Source: an uncultured Collinsella sp.
GTDB lineage: Bacteria > Actinomycetota > Coriobacteriia > Coriobacteriales > Coriobacteriaceae
NCBI GenBank assembly: GCA_902475475.1
Contig: CABRZY010000123.1
Location: 1 to 5,550, forward strand
Direction of reading: 5' to 3'
DNA: 5,550 nucleotides
The position numbers and the translations under genes are program-made. Positions 1 to 5,550 of this stretch are shown here, one piece after another; the stretch's first letter is position 1, and each line of letters starts with the position of its first letter. The notes under the pieces were generated by a model. It had not been told where the DNA came from, did not search any database, and saw only the letters and a program-made list of their open reading frames with translations.

Positions 1-302
1 CGCCATCGTCAAAGCCACTCGGACTCAAGCTCCACTGGCTCGAAAGCGAAACCAGCATCAAGCTGTCCGACCTGCCCGAAGACACGCAAAACCGCCTCAA
101 GGCGGGCATTCCGCAAACAAGTGTCGACGATGCGCAGGACACGATATCCAAGTACCGCCACCAGATCGACGAGGAGCAGACCCGCCAGGTGATCGACGCG
201 CAAACGATTCGCGACAACACCAATCAGGGATCGACCTCCGAATCAGATTCCGAGAAAACCGCCGAACAGTCCGCCGAGGCCGAAGCCTCCGATAAGAATT
301 AG
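1..302 (+). CDS. pstP: PP2C-family Ser/Thr protein phosphatase, C-terminal extracellular part (5' end outside window)
   Basis: The open frame runs in from the left edge (first full codon at 3) and ends at TAG 300-302, giving 99 residues. None of the PP2C catalytic motifs and no membrane segment lie in the visible part, so the call rests on the tail and on context. Residues 5-14 (PLGLKLHWLE) and 20-48 (KLSDLPEDTQNRLKAG, then IP..SVDDA) resemble, as I remember it, the extracellular C-terminal domain of mycobacterial PstP, which has a KLEDL...RAGLP..TLDDA pattern. After that the tail is acidic and low in complexity (rich in Ser, Glu, Ala and Asp), ending in EASDKN. The family dephosphorylates PknB-type kinases and their targets. 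The stop lies 16 nt before the rodA start, and the tight spacing and matching order support one operon. The family is likely; the catalytic domain is inferred, not seen. Confidence 0.72.
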   Translation, partial: PSSKPLGLKLHWLESETSIKLSDLPEDTQNRLKAGIPQTSVDDAQDTISKYRHQIDEEQTRQVIDAQTIRDNTNQGSTSESDSEKTAEQSAEAEASDKN

Positions 303-310
303 AAAGGGAG
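303..310 (+). promoter_or_regulatory. Ribosome binding site of rodA
   Basis: AAAGGGAG ends 8 nt before ATG 319. This purine-rich site decides the rodA start: a GTG at 310 is in frame but overlaps the Shine-Dalgarno itself and has nothing suitable upstream. Confidence 0.75.
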
Positions 311-318
311 TGCCGCTT

Positions 319-1725
319 ATGAGTCGCCGCAACACCGAGCTGCTCTTGCTCATCGCCTCGGCGTTCCCCGTCATCCTGCTGTATGCGATGTACGTCCTCA
401 CCGCGGGCGCTGCCATCTCCTTTGAGACGCTCGCCGTACCGATCGGCCTCTTTGCCGCCTTTGCCGCGGCCCACATTGCCGTGCGCATCTTGGCGCCCGG
501 TGCCGACCCCGCCATCCTGCCCATCGTATTTATACTTTCGGGCATCGGCATCACGTTCGTGACGCGTCTCGCCCCCGCTCTCGCCATCTCACAGCTCATC
601 ATCCTGTTTGTCTCGGTGGCGCTCATGGTGGGAACGCTTGCACTGGTCAAAAACCTCGACGTGGTCATGCGCTACAAGTACACCTTTGGCATTATCGGCA
701 TCATCCTGCTGATGCTGCCCATCTTTATCGGCACCACGATCTCGGGCTCCAAGCTCTGGATTCGCATCGCGGGCTTTACCATCCAGCCCGGCGAGTTCGC
801 CAAGGTCTTTATCGTCCTGTTCCTGGCCGGCTACCTGGCCGAGAACCGCGAGCTGCTCTCCATCTCCAACCGCAAGATTCTGGGCTTTAAGATCCCTCGC
901 CTGCGACTGCTGCTGCCGCTGTTTGCCGTGTGGGGTGTGTGCCTGCTCGTCGTCGTCTTCGAACGCGACCTGGGTTCGGCCGTGCTGTTCTACACCATCT
1001 TCTTGCTGATGCTCTACGTTGCCACGGGGCGCTTTTCGTATGTCGTTATCGGCCTTGCGCTCTTAGCCGTTGGAGCCGTGGGCGCCTACAAGTTCCTGTC
1101 TCACGTTCAGGTGCGTTTCCAGGTTTGGCTCGATCCGTTTAAGGACGCCCAGGGCCAGGGCTACCAGATCGTCCAGTCGCTCTTCTCGCTTGCCGATGGC
1201 GGTCTGGTCGGTGTTGGCATCGGCAACGGCATGGCCAACAACATCCCTGTCGTCGAGTCCGACTTTATCTTCTCGGCTATCGGCGAGGAGATGGGCCTTT
1301 TGGGCGGCGGCGCCGTGCTCATCCTGTTTATGCTCTTTGCCGTGCGTGGCCTCACCACGGCTGCCCGCGCTAAATCCGACCTCGCCGCCTTTAGTGCCAC
1401 AGGCCTTACGGCCGCCATCAGCTTCCAGGCCTTCTTGATCGTTGGCGGCGTAACCCGCCTGATCCCGCTGACCGGCGTCACCCTGCCCTTTATGAGCCAG
1501 GGCGGCTCCTCTCTGCTGGCGAGCTTTATCATCGTCGCGCTCCTGCTGCGCGCCGGTGACGAGGCGACCGGACGCGAGGCCGAGCTTACCGGCACCGGCA
1601 CCATGGCCGCCATCACCGATGATCAGGTCGCATCTGCCGCCGCCCCGACGGGCACGCGCTTTGCCACCTCGTCTTCCTACGGCAGCGGCAGCCATTCCAT
1701 CGGCTCGTTGGTCGGCATGTCCTGA
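319..1725 (+). CDS. rodA: SEDS-family peptidoglycan glycosyltransferase (RodA/FtsW/SpoVE)
   Basis: This is a 468-residue polytopic membrane protein that polymerises lipid II into glycan strands together with a class B PBP. Hydrophobic segments run from residue 7 to about 412, consistent with the usual ten helices. Family motifs are in order: GSKLWIRI (W147), QPGEFAKV (156-163), ERDLGSAVL (from E215), WLDPF (W270), GYQIVQSLFSLADGGLVGVGIGNG, VVESDFIFSAIGEEMGLLG, and LPFMSQGGSSLL (P390, GGSS 395-398). D315 in ESDFIF matches the essential Asp of the HTDFIF motif in FtsW/RodA. The usual Tyr before GGSS is Gln here. Residues about 413-468 form a Gly/Ser/Ala-rich cytoplasmic tail. The last five residues (LVGMS) and the TGA-TAG stops come from the 67-nt inserted segment described separately, so the native C-terminus is in doubt. 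The neighbourhood favours the name rodA over ftsW, but the sequence alone does not settle it. The length is close to mycobacterial RodA (about 469 residues, from memory). Confidence 0.93.
   Translation: MSRRNTELLLLIASAFPVILLYAMYVLTAGAAISFETLAVPIGLFAAFAAAHIAVRILAPGADPAILPIVFILSGIGITFVTRLAPALAISQLIILFVSVALMVGTLALVKNLDVVMRYKYTFGIIGIILLMLPIFIGTTISGSKLWIRIAGFTIQPGEFAKVFIVLFLAGYLAENRELLSISNRKILGFKIPRLRLLLPLFAVWGVCLLVVVFERDLGSAVLFYTIFLLMLYVATGRFSYVVIGLALLAVGAVGAYKFLSHVQVRFQVWLDPFKDAQGQGYQIVQSLFSLADGGLVGVGIGNGMANNIPVVESDFIFSAIGEEMGLLGGGAVLILFMLFAVRGLTTAARAKSDLAAFSATGLTAAISFQAFLIVGGVTRLIPLTGVTLPFMSQGGSSLLASFIIVALLLRAGDEATGREAELTGTGTMAAITDDQVASAAAPTGTRFATSSSYGSGSHSIGSLVGMS
1546..1581 (+). repeat. Inverted repeat A, left arm (inside rodA)
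   Basis: These 36 nt are the exact reverse complement of 1734-1769; matching stops at both ends (g1545 and g1582 mismatch). In rodA the arm codes for LRAGDEATGREA, just after the last membrane helix. The arm makes good sense as coding sequence, so it is the likely source and 1734-1769 the copy. A perfect 36-nt match at a 152-nt distance is not expected by chance even in GC-rich DNA. Confidence 0.95.
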
Positions 1726-1768
1726 TAGTCCTTGGCCTCGCGTCCGGTCGCCTCGTCACCGGCGCGCA
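1702..1768 (+). other. 67-nt inserted segment made of two inverted local copies, splitting rodA from pbpA
   Basis: GGCTCG occurs at 1702-1707 and again at 1769-1774. Between them, 1707-1738 is the exact reverse complement of 1920-1951, and 1734-1769 is the exact reverse complement of 1546-1581. Together these two copies cover the whole of 1707-1769. The segment carries the rodA stop (TGA 1723-1725, then TAG). Because 67 is not a multiple of three, it also shifts the frame: deleting 1702-1768 puts the rodA frame directly into the pbpA frame as ...HSIGS-RM-RRRLLDT.... Seen in the sequence: the repeats, the direct repeat and the frame relation. Inferred: that the segment is a late insertion into a fused gene. 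It may be a real mutation or a sequencing or assembly chimera. Confidence 0.8.
1707..1738 (-). repeat. Inverted repeat B, copy arm (in the insert)
   Basis: These 32 nt are the exact reverse complement of 1920-1951 in pbpA. The arm overlaps repeat A's copy arm by five nt (1734-1738), which is the microhomology at which the two copies are joined. It contains the rodA stop codon, so the current rodA C-terminus is set by antisense pbpA sequence. Confidence 0.95.
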
Positions 1769-1769
1769 G
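1734..1769 (-). repeat. Inverted repeat A, right arm (copy in the insert)
   Basis: This is the exact reverse complement of rodA 1546-1581 (36 nt). It fills most of the space between the rodA stop and the pbpA ATG, and includes GCAGG up to 1769, part of the only Shine-Dalgarno-like string before pbpA. In mRNA this arm could pair with rodA codons and hide that string. Confidence 0.95.
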
Positions 1770-1777
1770 GCTCGCGT

Positions 1778-3256
1778 ATGCGCCGTCGCCTGCTCGACAC
1801 GCCTGAATCCGGTGTGCTCGGCCGCGTTGCGCTCGCCAACCGTCTAACCCGTGCGGTGCTCGCCTTTACGGCGCTGTTCGCCATCCTTATCGGCAACCTC
1901 ACCTATGTCCAGGTCATCAAGGCCAAGGACTATCAGGACATGCCGACCAACAACCACACCATCGCCCGCTCCAAGTACATCCAGCGCGGCTCCATCATCA
2001 CGTCCGACGGCGTGACGCTGGCCGAGTCGCTGCAGCAGGAGGACGGCACCTACGTACGCTCCTACCCCAACGGTAACCTGGCAGCGCACGTGGTTGGCTA
2101 CGTGAGCCAGCAGTATGGCACCACCGCCATCGAGAGCGTCATGAACGACACGCTCACCGGCTCTAAGGATTACTCCAGCTGGAACAACGCCATCGCGTCG
2201 CTCGCGGGCCAGACCCAGCCGGGCAACACCGCCAAGCTCACCATCGACTCGCGCATCCAGACGGCTGCTGAGCAGGCGCTCAAGGGCTTTAAGGGCGCTG
2301 TAGTGGTCATCGACCCGCGTACCGGCGCGGTGCTTGCATGTGCCAGCTCGCCCACCTACGACAACACCAACATCGATGCCCTGCTGCAGACGGGCGGCGG
2401 CGAGGACGGCTCCATGTACAATCGCGCCATGGACGCGCTGTACACGCCGGGCTCAACGTTTAAGGTCGTTACGCTTTCCGCGGCACTCGAGACCGGTACC
2501 GCCAGCCTTACCAGCACCTACCAGGCGCCCGGCTCCATGGACATCGGCAACGCACCGGTCACCAACTATGCCAACGAGAGCTACGGCACCATCAGCCTGC
2601 AGCAGGCCTTTGCCGTGTCCTCCAACGTCGTCTTTGGTCAGGTGGCAAACGAAGTTGGCGCAAACACGCTCGTACAGTTTGCCAACGCCTTTGGCTACGG
2701 CCAAAAGCTCGGCCAGGACCTGACCTCCGCGGCCTCCATCATGGCCGACCCGTCGCTCATGACCGAGTGGGAGACCGCCTGGGCCGGCGCCGGCCAGCCT
2801 GTCGGCATGGACCACACGCCCGGCCCGCAGACCACCGTCATGCAAAACGCCGTGGTTGCCGCCGCCATCGCTAACAGCGGCGTGGTCATGGACCCGTACT
2901 TTGTAGCCCAGGTACTCGCCCCGGACGGAACCGTGGTCAAGACCACGCAGTCCCGCTCGCTTGGTCAGGCCGTCAGCTCCGCCACGGCCGACCAGGTCAA
3001 GCAGGCCATGCTTGCCGTCGTCCAGTCCGGCACCGGCACCGATGCCCAAATCCCCGGCGTCAAGGTCGCCGGCAAGACCGGCTCGGCCGAGACCGGCGGC
3101 ACCAACGTCAACTCGATGTTCGTTGGCTTTGCACCTTACGATTCACCCACGGTCGCCATCTCGGTGGCCTTGGAGGATTTCGACAAGCATGACGTTAAGG
3201 CCGCTAAGATCGCCGGTATCGTCCTGACCGCAGCGCTTGCCGCACAGGGAGCGTGA
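1778..3256 (+). CDS. pbpA: Class B penicillin-binding protein (peptidoglycan D,D-transpeptidase)
   Basis: From ATG 1778 the product is 492 residues, about the size of mycobacterial PbpA (491, from memory). It has a short basic cytoplasmic start (MRRRLL), one membrane anchor at about 26-47, an N-terminal pedestal region (about 50-160) and a C-terminal transpeptidase domain. All three penicillin-binding motifs are present: STFK with catalytic S226 and K229, SSN at 281-283, and KTGS at 433-436. The enzyme crosslinks stem peptides outside the membrane, and the SEDS partner is encoded just upstream. The start is uncertain. The frame is open back to 1556 inside rodA with no sensible protein there, ATG 1778 has only a weak GCAGG upstream, and GTG 1814 is the next option. 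rodA and pknB have strong ribosome binding sites, so the lack of one here fits an originally fused rodA-pbpA frame. The function is secure; the start and separate translation are not. Confidence 0.92.
   Translation: MRRRLLDTPESGVLGRVALANRLTRAVLAFTALFAILIGNLTYVQVIKAKDYQDMPTNNHTIARSKYIQRGSIITSDGVTLAESLQQEDGTYVRSYPNGNLAAHVVGYVSQQYGTTAIESVMNDTLTGSKDYSSWNNAIASLAGQTQPGNTAKLTIDSRIQTAAEQALKGFKGAVVVIDPRTGAVLACASSPTYDNTNIDALLQTGGGEDGSMYNRAMDALYTPGSTFKVVTLSAALETGTASLTSTYQAPGSMDIGNAPVTNYANESYGTISLQQAFAVSSNVVFGQVANEVGANTLVQFANAFGYGQKLGQDLTSAASIMADPSLMTEWETAWAGAGQPVGMDHTPGPQTTVMQNAVVAAAIANSGVVMDPYFVAQVLAPDGTVVKTTQSRSLGQAVSSATADQVKQAMLAVVQSGTGTDAQIPGVKVAGKTGSAETGGTNVNSMFVGFAPYDSPTVAISVALEDFDKHDVKAAKIAGIVLTAALAAQGA
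1920..1951 (+). repeat. Inverted repeat B, source arm (inside pbpA)
   Basis: This is the exact reverse complement of 1707-1738 (32 nt). Here it codes for AKDYQDMPTN, just outside the membrane anchor of the PBP, and reads as normal coding sequence. It is therefore taken as the source and 1707-1738 as the copy. Confidence 0.95.
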
Positions 3257-3306
3257 TGCCCATGATCGAATCGGACACCCGAGGCGCGCCGCGGCCTAAG
3301 GGTTAG
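3256..3306 (+). CDS. Possible 16-codon ORF coupled to the pbpA stop
   Basis: ATG 3256-3258 overlaps the pbpA stop as TGATG, preceded by AGGGAG at 3246-3251, a fair Shine-Dalgarno with a 4-nt gap. The frame encodes MPMIESDTRGAPRPKG and ends at TAG 3304-3306. I recognise no family. It may be a coupled small peptide, the remnant of a longer gene, or chance. The overlap and RBS are seen; expression is not shown. Confidence 0.22.
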   Translation: MPMIESDTRGAPRPKG

Positions 3307-3378
3307 CGGCAACGCGTCACACGGCCCCAGCGGCCACATCGTAGGTACTACACACATCGTTGAGCGAATAGTTATGTT

Positions 3379-3383
3379 AGGAG
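3379..3383 (+). promoter_or_regulatory. Ribosome binding site of pknB
   Basis: AGGAG lies 5 nt before ATG 3389. It favours that ATG over the in-frame ATG 3374, which precedes the site and has no Shine-Dalgarno of its own. Confidence 0.72.
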
Positions 3384-3388
3384 CAGGA

Positions 3389-5350
3389 ATGGAACAGAGG
3401 GTCCTCGGGGGAAGATACCTCCTCAAGGATAAGGTGGGAACAGGCGGCATGGCGACCGTCTACCGTGCACAGGACCAGGTTCTCGACCGCACGGTAGCCG
3501 TCAAGATCATGCTGCCGCAGTATGCTGGCGACGCGACCTTCGCCGCACGCTTTAAGCAGGAGGCCCAGGCAGCAGCCGGCCTCTCCTCCCCCTATATCGT
3601 GGGCGTCTACGATTGGGGCAAGGACGGCGACACCTATTACATCGTCATGGAGTACCTGCGCGGTACCGACCTTAAGAGCGGCATCAAGAGCCACGGCGCC
3701 CTCGACCCCAAGAAGGTCGCGCAGATCGGCTCGCAGATCAGCTCCGCGCTTTCGGTCGCCCACAAGCACGAGATCATCCACCGCGACATTAAGCCGCAGA
3801 ACATCATGGTGCTGCCCGACGGCAACATCAAGGTGATGGACTTTGGCATCGCGCGCGCCAAGAACAGCCACCTCACGCAAGACAACAACGTGCTGGGAAC
3901 CGCCCACTACGTCAGCCCCGAGCAGACCCGTGGTCAGGACCTCGGCCCCACCTCGGATATCTACTCGCTGGGCGTCGTGATGTACGAGTGCGCCACTGGC
4001 CGCGTTCCCTTTGACGGTGACGACGCTATCTCGGTCGCACTCAAGCAGGTCAACGAGCTGCCTATTCCGCCGAGCCAGATCAACTCCGGTGTCGACGCCG
4101 ACCTTGAGCGCATCATCCTCAAGTGCATGGAGAAGGACCCGGCAAACCGCTTCCAGACCGCCGACGAGCTGCGTCAGGTGCTTAACAGCTACCTGTCGGG
4201 CCGTGCCGTCAACGTCTCGGAGCCCACGCGCATCATCGGCGCCCCCGGTGAGCTGGGCGCCACCAAGACTCGCGAGCTTTCCGATCAGACGCGCGCCATG
4301 GTGCGTCCCGTCTCGGGCGTGAGCGGCCAAAATACCGCCCGTAGCTCGGTTTCGGGCTCCACCGGCTCCTACGAGGTCGAAGAGCCCAAATCCAACAAGA
4401 ACAAGATCATCGCCGCCGTGGTGGCAGCCGTTGCCGTCATCGGCATCGTGGTGGCCTTTGCCACAGGACTCTTTGGCGGCGAGCAGGTCACCGTGCCCGA
4501 TGTGCTGGGCAAGGACCAGCAGACTGCCGTCGAGCTGATCAAGGAAGCCGGCCTCGAGGTCGGCACCATCGACCAAAGCTACAACGACGATGTCGACGAG
4601 GGCAAGGTCGCCGAGCAGACGCCCAACGGCAACACCAAGAAGGCCAAGGGCACCAAGGTGAACCTGGTAATCTCCAAGGGTCCCAAGCCCTCCGAGAAGG
4701 TTGAGGTTCCCCGGCTTGTCGGCCTGACCAAGGACCAGGCCGAGGCCGCGCTGGCAAGCGTTGGCCTGAAGGGCAACGCCTCCGAGGAGGCCAACGAGGC
4801 CGATGAGGGCCAGGTCTTTGAGCAGGGCACCGAAGCCGGTAAGGAAGTCGCGAAGGGCACGACCATCTCGTACAAGGTCTCGAGCGGCCCGGATACCACG
4901 TCCGTCCCCGATCTGACCGACATGACCGAGGCCCAGGCGCGCAACGCCCTCGATATGGCAGGCTTTGGCGTCGACGTTAGCTACCAGGAGAACGACTCGG
5001 TTACCGAGGGCACCGTGATCAGCTGGAACCCCAGTGGCAAGCAGAAGCCCGGCTCCACGATTACCGTCGTCATTGCCAAGAAGTCCGGCAAGGCCAGTGT
5101 TCCGGGCAACCTGTACGGCAAGAGCATCTCCGCCGCCGTCACCGCGCTCAACAACGCCGGTTTCTATAACATCGGCTTCTGTGACCAGAACGGCAATCCC
5201 GTAAGCGGTAACGAGGATGCCACCGTTACGGGCGTCTCCCCCACTGGCAAGCAGTCCACCGACAGCACGATTACGCTGACGGTCGCACTTTCTGGCTCGG
5301 TTTCGGGCTCTGGCTCGGGCACGGGTGACGATTCCGGTACGACCAACTAG
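3389..5350 (+). CDS. pknB: PASTA-domain Ser/Thr protein kinase (PknB/Stk1 family)
   Basis: This is a 653-residue membrane kinase that couples muropeptide or lipid II sensing outside the cell to phosphorylation of division and cell-wall proteins inside. The kinase domain spans about 10-270: glycine loop GTGGMATVY (17-25), VAVK with K39, helix-C E58, HRDIKPQN with D133, DFG 151-153, and GTAHYVSPEQ (170-179). A Ser/Thr-rich juxtamembrane linker follows (about 271-337), then one membrane helix (about 340-362). Outside the cell there are four PASTA-like repeats at about 366-431, 437-501, 503-566 and 568-635. The fourth is divergent and holds the only extracellular Cys (C598). The protein ends in a Ser/Gly-rich tail (SGSGSGTGDDSG). 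The start at ATG 3389 is chosen for its RBS and because MEQRVLGGRY is typical just before the kinase fold. The gene sits 132 nt after pbpA and ends before a terminator. No pknA lies beside it, unlike in mycobacteria. Confidence 0.96.
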   Translation: MEQRVLGGRYLLKDKVGTGGMATVYRAQDQVLDRTVAVKIMLPQYAGDATFAARFKQEAQAAAGLSSPYIVGVYDWGKDGDTYYIVMEYLRGTDLKSGIKSHGALDPKKVAQIGSQISSALSVAHKHEIIHRDIKPQNIMVLPDGNIKVMDFGIARAKNSHLTQDNNVLGTAHYVSPEQTRGQDLGPTSDIYSLGVVMYECATGRVPFDGDDAISVALKQVNELPIPPSQINSGVDADLERIILKCMEKDPANRFQTADELRQVLNSYLSGRAVNVSEPTRIIGAPGELGATKTRELSDQTRAMVRPVSGVSGQNTARSSVSGSTGSYEVEEPKSNKNKIIAAVVAAVAVIGIVVAFATGLFGGEQVTVPDVLGKDQQTAVELIKEAGLEVGTIDQSYNDDVDEGKVAEQTPNGNTKKAKGTKVNLVISKGPKPSEKVEVPRLVGLTKDQAEAALASVGLKGNASEEANEADEGQVFEQGTEAGKEVAKGTTISYKVSSGPDTTSVPDLTDMTEAQARNALDMAGFGVDVSYQENDSVTEGTVISWNPSGKQKPGSTITVVIAKKSGKASVPGNLYGKSISAAVTALNNAGFYNIGFCDQNGNPVSGNEDATVTGVSPTGKQSTDSTITLTVALSGSVSGSGSGTGDDSGTTN

Positions 5351-5402
5351 TCGCCACCCCACCGCTCATCACGGCTCTCGCCGCAAACATATTCGCTCAC
5401 AG

Positions 5403-5443
5403 GCGCCCGCTTGCTCCCCCAGCAAGCGGGCGCTTTGCGTTTC
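5403..5443 (+). terminator. Intrinsic terminator after pknB
   Basis: A perfect 13-bp stem, GCGCCCGCTTGCT (5403-5415) with AGCAAGCGGGCGC (5421-5433), closes a five-C loop and is followed by TTTGCGTTTCT. The T-tract is interrupted, but the stem is very strong. There is no matching T-run on the other strand, so it acts mainly for the + strand and ends the pstP-rodA-pbpA-pknB transcript. Confidence 0.9.
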
Positions 5444-5477
5444 TCAGTAGGCATCTGGTGATTTGATTTGGAAAATG

Positions 5478-5507
5478 TAGACGGACCCGCAGCCGGACGG
5501 GTAGAAT
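5478..5507 (+). promoter_or_regulatory. Probable sigma-70-type promoter of the next gene
   Basis: TAGACG (5478-5483, four of six matches to TTGACA) and TAGAAT (5502-5507, five of six matches to TATAAT) are 18 nt apart. A T-run and A-rich stretch follow. It sits between the pknB terminator and an RBS at the window edge, as expected for the promoter of a new transcription unit. A short inverted repeat (ACCCG 5485-5489, CGGGT 5498-5502) lies in the spacer and could be chance. Confidence 0.6.
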
Positions 5508-5541
5508 GTTTTTAGAAAACGACGCATCCCGCGTAAGTGTT

Positions 5542-5547
5542 AAGGAG
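5542..5547 (+). promoter_or_regulatory. Ribosome binding site of a gene starting beyond the window
   Basis: AAGGAG lies three nt before the right edge, about 35 nt after the predicted -10 box. No start codon is inside the window, so the gene itself cannot be named. Confidence 0.55.
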
Positions 5548-5550
5548 CGG

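Noticed and set aside
310..318. GTG 310 as the rodA start
   Set aside because: It overlaps the Shine-Dalgarno sequence that fits ATG 319.
1063..1695. Minus-strand open frame opposite the end of rodA
   Set aside because: Shadow of a well-supported SEDS gene; the product is low in complexity and has no family features.
1556..1777. Upstream extension of pbpA from GTG 1556
   Set aside because: It would overlap rodA by 170 nt and adds Pro/Arg-rich sequence with no family match. The open frame is explained by GC bias and by the proposed loss of a fused frame.
1546..1951. Insertion sequence or transposon ends
   Set aside because: No transposase frame, and the arms are internal coding sequence copied locally, not mobile-element ends. 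The 6-nt duplication alone is not enough.
3340..3380. Promoter for pknB (TATGTT at 3373-3378)
   Set aside because: No -35 box at a suitable distance, and transcription from it would start at or after the ribosome binding site.
3374..3388. ATG 3374 as the pknB start
   Set aside because: No ribosome binding site precedes it, and AGGAG 3379-3383 is correctly placed for ATG 3389.
3377..5362. Minus-strand open frame of about 660 codons opposite pknB
   Set aside because: It mirrors the codon bias of the GC-rich kinase gene. Its product has no recognisable domain, while the + strand encodes an intact kinase with all motifs.
5485..5502. Operator-like inverted repeat in the promoter spacer (ACCCG/CGGGT)
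   Set aside because: Only five nt per arm in GC-rich DNA; likely chance without conservation data.

Overview
The window looks like a piece of a GC-rich actinobacterial chromosome, most likely from the class Coriobacteriia (Collinsella/Olsenella-like). This is a judgement from gene order, protein similarity and codon use; no marker gene in the window proves it. All genes lie on the + strand and form one cell-wall growth and division cluster: a PP2C-type phosphatase (pstP, only its C-terminus is present), a SEDS glycosyltransferase (rodA/ftsW family), a class B penicillin-binding protein (pbpA) and a PASTA-domain Ser/Thr kinase (pknB). The order matches the mycobacterial pstP-rodA-pbpA-pknA-pknB locus, except that no pknA lies between pbpA and pknB.

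Layout: 1-302 is the end of pstP. 319-1725 is rodA, with a strong ribosome binding site (RBS). 1778-3256 is pbpA, with no convincing RBS. 3257-3388 is a 132-nt gap that may hold a 16-codon coupled ORF (3256-3306). 3389-5350 is pknB, again with a good RBS. 5403-5443 is a strong intrinsic terminator that closes the cluster. 5478-5507 is a probable promoter and 5542-5547 an RBS for a gene that starts just beyond the window.

How the genes work together: the SEDS protein polymerises glycan strands from lipid II and the class B PBP crosslinks them. The PASTA kinase senses muropeptides or lipid II outside the membrane and phosphorylates cytoplasmic targets, and the phosphatase reverses this.

The most unusual signal is at the rodA/pbpA junction. 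A 67-nt segment (about 1702-1768), bounded by a 6-nt direct repeat, consists almost wholly of two inverted copies of nearby sequence. One is a perfect 36-nt reverse complement of 1546-1581 in rodA; the other is a perfect 32-nt reverse complement of 1920-1951 in pbpA. They are joined through a 5-nt overlap. Removing the 67 nt in silico fuses rodA and pbpA into one open frame of about 956 codons, with an orientation across the membrane that makes sense. The most economical reading is that a natural SEDS-PBP fusion gene was split in two by a template-switch insertion, or that the insertion is a library or assembly chimera. Both readings can be tested.
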